A DNA stretch of 64,000 bases from Trema orientale (taxonomy: Eukaryota > Streptophyta > Magnoliopsida > Rosales > Cannabaceae): the NCBI GenBank assembly GCA_002914845.1, contig JXTC01000088.1, positions 311,272 to 375,271 of the forward strand, read 5' to 3'. Below are positions 59,101 to 64,000 of this stretch, piece after piece. Numbering within the stretch: the first letter of the stretch is position 1; every line of letters starts with the position of its first letter. The position numbers and the translations under genes were made by a program. The notes below the pieces were generated by a model. The model worked only from the letters and a program-made list of their open reading frames with translations, was not told where the DNA came from and ran no database searches.

Positions 59101-59920
59101 CTAAATGAATCTGCCATAATCCTTTGAGTATAACCGGTATCTTAAGCTAGATTATGACATCGACTGTGAGAATAGAACTTCAAAGTTTTAGAATAGTGGC
59201 AAAGACGTCAAGTAAGATTTATGATGCTTGTACAATTAACACGTGATATATTAATTATTTTGGTGAATACAGTTTTTCAGAGTCTACTTTTAGCACCACT
59301 GGAAGGATAGTAGATGTTCGAAGGATTTTCTTGACTCCTGAAATAGTTGAAGTGCAAACATATGTTGAAGATTGGGAGCAAGCGGCGAAACAAAATCAAC
59401 ATACAATTCACAGTAAGGAATTGGTCGAAAATTTTAATAACTTGTACATGAACAATGATGAATTATGATTAATGACGATTTATTAGTTTTTTTTAATAAT
59501 TTCAATTGTAAATAATAATTAATACTACACTCTTTTTCTCTTACTATGGTTTTATCCCAATGGATTTTTCTTAGTAAGGTTTTTAATGAGGTAGTCAAAA
59601 ATTTATCTATAAATTTGAATTCGTCATTTTCCAAATTTAATTGTTTTTTACTTTTTTTTTATTAACTTAAGTAATGTATTATTTTTTAATTTTTATAATA
59701 AAACTTGCAAAATTATTTGTGATGAAAGTTTTTTCACATATATATATATATTTTAAGTTATTAAATTGTTTAAATATATTATAAATGTTTTATTTTTTTT
59801 AAAAAAAAAGAAATGGGCCATCTGCAGGCCGACCCTCATTGGCCTATTTCCGGGCGGGCTTAGGCCCAACCCGCTTGAGCTATAGGGGCTGGCTAAGCCC
59901 CCTCTCAACTAGATTGTCCT
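56126..59920 (+). mobile_element. hAT-superfamily transposon copy 1 (decayed transposase)
   Basis: GC-rich ends with GGGCTGGGCC-like words (56150-56250 and 59810-59900) enclose a 42-bp minisatellite and a transposase relic from about 57344 to 59468. A BED-type zinc finger is seen as CKYCKKLCTT followed by SGITHFKRQ (57613-57690). LPLDIGEYDKYEEQIRQSYY-like sequence follows, and the C-terminal dimerisation region reads FSTTGRIVDVRR, FLTPEIVEVQTYVEDWEQ and NNLYMNNDEL before a stop. The central RNase-H-like region is broken by several stops and shifts, so the copy is non-autonomous. Exact termini and 8-bp duplications could not be fixed because copies abut the repeated gene flank. Confidence 0.85.
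56730..57345. repeat. 42-bp minisatellite inside hAT copy 1
   Basis: About fourteen variants of a 42-bp unit, containing AATTATCATTCTAATTAAAA and TTAGTTAATGTAGTAATATG, lie in tandem just before the transposase start. The same array, with about seven units, is in hAT copy 2. Confidence 0.9.
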
Positions 59921-60520
59921 TGGTCCAAAACATTTTTGAACATCAGGGAAGAATATCCATATGTTGCCTTTTTTGGAAAGAGAGGATTATTACGATCCTC
60001 CTCTGAAATCTAAACAAAAAAAAAAGTATAATGTTACTACTAGGGCGATGTCTATTAAATATGCAAAGCTTATTTATAGCATTATTTCTAATTCATATCA
60101 GTTATTAATTAAAAACTAATATTTATATATGGATGTTTATATATTGTCCTGTTTTAGTTATTTGCAAGTCTAGATATCCTGGTATTAGACCAATTCTGAT
60201 TTGTCAAGTCATTAGAATCAGCCACTAAGTCACCATCTCATAAAATAGGATTTGATTCTTTAATAGGTCAAATATTGGCCAAGTCTACTTAGACATTAAT
60301 TTAAGATAATTCTGAGAGTATCTAGCCATCTTCTAAGTCATAATTGTTGTGCGTCCAAAATATAAAGGGTTTATGGTACAAATAGTCTTTGAACTTTCCA
60401 ACATGTAGTAATTTAGTTCTCAAAGTTTTAATTGTAGTAATTAAGGTCTTAAACTTTCTAATTTGTAATAATTTGGTCCATAGATTGTTTAAATTGTAAT
60501 TTAAAGTTAAATTATTCTAA
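59921..60520 (+). repeat. Gene 3' flank, second copy (F2)
   Basis: Matches 55390-56125 in order, from TCCAAAACATTTTTGAACAT through GCTTATTTATAGCATTATTT and TTTGATTCTTTAATAGG to TTTAAATTGTAATTTA, without the extra 55620-55910 segment. Confidence 0.87.
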
Positions 60521-62608
60521 AGATAGAAAAATAGGTCAGGACAAACGGGCCGGCCCAGCCTGTTCAAGTATAACTCTTAGGGCTGGGCTAGGCCTATCAC
60601 ACTCAGCCCGTCGGGCTTGCCCGATCCAGCCTTTTTTATTTTTTGGGTCATAAGTGCCTAACGATTATAATAGCCATTGGGGCGCCAAATTCAAAGGAGG
60701 CTGATTCCCAACAGAGCGCCATTCGTTAACCCCTTTTTTTTAATTAAAAAAATTAAAAAACAAAAAGTCCAAAAATTCTACCCTATTAATACCCCATCCC
60801 CCTCCCTCATTCTTCACACAAACAACTCTTTTCTCTCTTAATATCGTTATAATCTCATTTCTCTAATATTCTCTCAAATTCTCAATTTATATTTTCTCTA
60901 ATTAATTATATAATATAATTACTATTTAATATTAATAATTACAAAATTATAATTTATAGTTAAATTCTTAATTTCTATTTTTAAGCTCCAATTCTTCCAA
61001 GTTCCAATGTCTAACTAAAATCTAAGTCCCAAGTCTACTCAATTCTCAATTCAAGGTAATTTTAATTTATTTTAATTTTTTACAGTTTGATTTATCATAC
61101 TAATTTTTTTAGTATCAATTAGTTTTTTAATATGTTTAATTTTAATTATCATTCTAATTAAAATTAACTAATGTAGTAATATATTAATTATCATTCTAAT
61201 TAAAATTAGTTAATTTAGTAATATATTTATTGTTAAATTGTTAATTATCATTCTAATTAACATTAGTTAACGTAGTAATATGTTAATTAATATTCTAATT
61301 AAAATTAGTTAATGTAGTAACATGTTAATCATCATTCTAATTAAAATTAATTAATGTAGTGATTTGTTAATTATTATCCTAATTAAAATTAGTCAATGTT
61401 GTAATATATTAATTATCATTCTAATTAAAATTAATTAATATATTTGGACCCGTGACAACTAAAATGCAAGAAGTTTACTCGAAATATTGGTCAGAAATTC
61501 CTTTATTGTTTTCTTTTGCTTTTATTTTAGATCCTATAGTTAAATTAAATGGTCTTTCTACTATTATTAGCCATACTGGTGATCTTTTAGAGTTGAATTT
61601 TATACCTAAATGTACTAATACTCGCGATAAGTTTTTTGAAATATTTAGTATGTGTGAGGCTAAGTTTGGCAGTATGCCTAAGAGTCAATAAGAAACCAGA
61701 CAACAAACCCAAGACCGATCAAAGAAGAAGTCTATTTAGAGCTATATTCATAGGCATGGGCGTGGCTCCTCATCATCATCATTATCAAGTTCAAGTTAAC
61801 TATTACTAATAACAATGAATCTGTCAACTGCCTTCTGAGCTTAACTAGTATCTTAAGCTAGATTCTGACATCGACTGCAAAGATGAGAATTTTAGAGTTT
61901 TGGAATAATGGCAAAGACGTCAAGCAAGATTCTTGGTACTTACAAAATTAGCACGTGACATCTTAATTATTCCGATGTCCACGATTTCTTTGGACTATGC
62001 TTTTAGCACTCTTGAGAGGATAGTAAGTGATTGAAAGACTTCGTTAATTCCTGAAATAGTTGAGGTGCTAACATATGTTAAAGATTAGAAAGAAGTGGCG
62101 AAACAAAATCAACATACTATTCACAATGAAGAATTAGTCGAAAATTTCAATAATTTGTACATGAACGATGATGAATCATGATTGATGATGATGTACTAAT
62201 TTTTTATTTTAATAATTTCAATTGTAAATAATAATCAAGACTACGCTCTTTTTTTCTTACTAAGATTTTATCCCAATGGATTTTTCTTAGTAGGGTTTTT
62301 AATAAGGTTGTCAAAAAATTTACCAATAAAATTGGATTCGTTATTTTCCAAATTTACTTGTTTTTTACTTATTTTTTTCTTATGAACTTTAGTTATGTAT
62401 TATTTTTTAATTTTTATCATAAAAGCTGTAAAATTATTTATTACAAAAGTTTTATCACTTATATATATTTGTTTTTTTTCAAATTATTAAATTTTTTGAA
62501 TATATTTAAAAATTTTCATTTAAAAAAAAAAAAGAAACTGGCCAACTGTGAGCTGGAATGAGCCGGCCTACCTGGGCCATAGGGCCGGGTTGGGCCCCAT
62601 CTTAGCCA
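60521..62608 (+). mobile_element. hAT transposon copy 2, internally deleted
   Basis: Same left end (ACGGGCCGGCCCAGCC) and right end (GGGCCATAGGGCCGGGTTGGG) as copy 1, and the same minisatellite at 61130-61440. The sequence jumps from the minisatellite straight to the C-terminal third of the transposase (MQEVYSKYWSEIPLLF near 61462, then MCEAKFGS and TPEIVEVLTYVKD-like readings to ~62180). The BED finger and N-terminal two thirds are gone. Confidence 0.85.
61130..61440. repeat. 42-bp minisatellite inside hAT copy 2
   Basis: About seven units of the same 42-bp repeat as at 56730-57345. Confidence 0.88.
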
Positions 62609-62960
62609 GAAGGCCCTTGATCCAAAATGTTTTTGAACATCAGAGGAAGAACATCCATATGTTGCTCTTTTGGAAAGAGAGGATTATTTTGATCCTCCTC
62701 TGAAATCTAAACAAAAAAAGAAAAGAACGGTATAATATTACTACTAGAGCAATGTCCCTTAAATATGCAAAGCTTATTTATAGCATTATTTCTAATTCAT
62801 ACCAGTTATTTATTTAAAAACTAATATTCATACATGGTTATTTGTATAGTGTCATGTTTTAGTGATTTGCAAGTCTAGATATCCACGTATTAGACTAGTT
62901 CAGTTTCTGATTTGTAAGTCATTAGAATTAGTCCCTAAGTCACTATCTCGTAATATAGGG
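62609..62960 (+). repeat. Gene 3' flank, third copy (F3), shortened
   Basis: Begins CCAAAATGTTTTTGAACATC and parallels F2 through AGTCATTAGAATTAGTCCCT and CACTATCTCGTAATA, then breaks off abruptly at about 62960. Confidence 0.85.
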
Positions 62961-64000
62961 TACGAATATATTATCTATATACATTGAAAATGTTCGAAAT
63001 GCTAGTGCTTACATTCATACTTTTAATCCTCGTATTGCTGAATTTAAAAACTATAACAAAGTCAAATGACTAAAGCCAAGAGAGTTTCAACTTAACATGC
63101 TTGTAGGTGGAATTCCACCTATTTAATGTTAAAAAATGCAATGAAGTATAAAAATACTATTAATGTATTTTACAATTCAAAAATAGTTGCACTAAATTTA
63201 AAAGATTAATATTGGTTTATTAGTGAAAAATTTATATAATTTTAGAAGTTTTTTATGATATTACCGTTGCTTTATTTAGTGTTTATTATCTTATTTCTCT
63301 AATTATTTTACATGTTATATTTTCATTGCCGAAATATTTTCTAAAGAAAGATATGACCTTATATTTGGATACATGATAATTAAAATACAAGAAGTTTACT
63401 TGAAATATTAGTCAGAAATTTCTTTATTATTTTCTTTTACTTTTATTTTAGATCCTAGAGCTAAATTAAATGGTCTTTCTACTATTATTAGTCATATTGG
63501 TGATGCTTTATAGTTAGATTTTATATCCGAATATACTAATACTCGTGACAAGTTTTTTGAACTGTTTAATATATATGAGGCTAAGTTTGGCAGCGCACCT
63601 AGGAGTTAACAAGAAACACCACAATAAATCCAAGACCGATCAAAGAAGAAGTCTATCTAGGGCTATATTCATAGGTGTGGGTGTGGCTTATCAACATCAT
63701 CATCATCAGGTTCAAGTCAATTATTACCAACAACGAATTCGCCGCAATCTTCTGAACTTAACCAGTATCTTAAGCTAGATTCTGATATCGACTGTGAAGA
63801 TGAGAAGTTCAAAGTCTTGGAATGATGGCAAAGGTGAAACAAGATTCTAGGTACATGCATAATTAGTACATGACATCTTAATTATTTCGGTATCCATCGT
63901 TTCTTCGGAGTCTATGTTTAGCATCTCTGAGAGGATAGTAGGTGATCGAAGGACTTTATTGACTTCTAAAATGGTTGAGGTACAAATATATGTTACAGAT
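62961..64000 (+). mobile_element. hAT transposon copy 3, 5'-truncated and cut by the window edge
   Basis: From GAATATATTATCTATATACA onward the sequence parallels copy 1 from about 58348 (middle of the transposase) to 59360. It includes the reading for FFELFNIYEAKFGSAPRS near 63555. Left end, minisatellite and BED finger are missing. Stops interrupt the frame. Confidence 0.83.

Overview
The window is nuclear DNA of a flowering plant, most likely a eudicot. It is AT-rich, its genes have short GT-AG introns, several products carry chloroplast-type N-termini, and the spaces between genes are full of plant transposable elements (CACTA, hAT, MULE-type and Tourist-like MITEs, tRNA-derived SINEs, an L1-type LINE). 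The species cannot be named from the sequence alone. One undetermined base (n) lies at 25974.

Gene-rich left third (1-18000). Four intact-looking host genes: (1) the 5' part of a chloroplast FAD-dependent, phytoene-desaturase-like oxidoreductase on the minus strand, running off the left edge; (2) CPP1/CDF1, a chloroplast J-like membrane protein that protects protochlorophyllide oxidoreductase, plus strand; (3) a 726-residue DUF630/DUF632 protein (REL2/NRG2/APSR1 family), minus strand; (4) a 397-residue clade-D protein phosphatase 2C, minus strand, with a probable leader intron. Exons were joined by hand from splice sites and reading phase, and every junction keeps frame.

Repeat desert (18000-45600). 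No intact gene was found. It holds MULE-type MITEs with 9-bp target duplications, a SINE with an 18-bp target duplication, a GC-rich LTR-like fossil, a serpin gene fragment, a 1.1-kb fold-back element, a 5'-truncated L1 LINE and, from about 38 to 44.5 kb, a mosaic of unrelated tandem arrays.

Right third (45600-64000). An intronless cyclophilin copy has a frameshift and altered active-site positions. Next come a complete non-autonomous CACTA element, three more MITEs, a second copy of the same SINE family, and a five-exon gene for a small cystatin-domain protein. Downstream of that gene, its own 3' flank alternates with decayed hAT transposons in a tandem array (flank-hAT-flank-hAT-flank-hAT) that runs off the right edge.

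No operon-like cooperation is expected among the genes. Genes 1 and 2 both serve the chloroplast, but their closeness is probably incidental. The most notable structures are the gene-tail/hAT array, the set of MITEs sharing termini and 9-bp duplications, and the SINE pair with a common 3' end.
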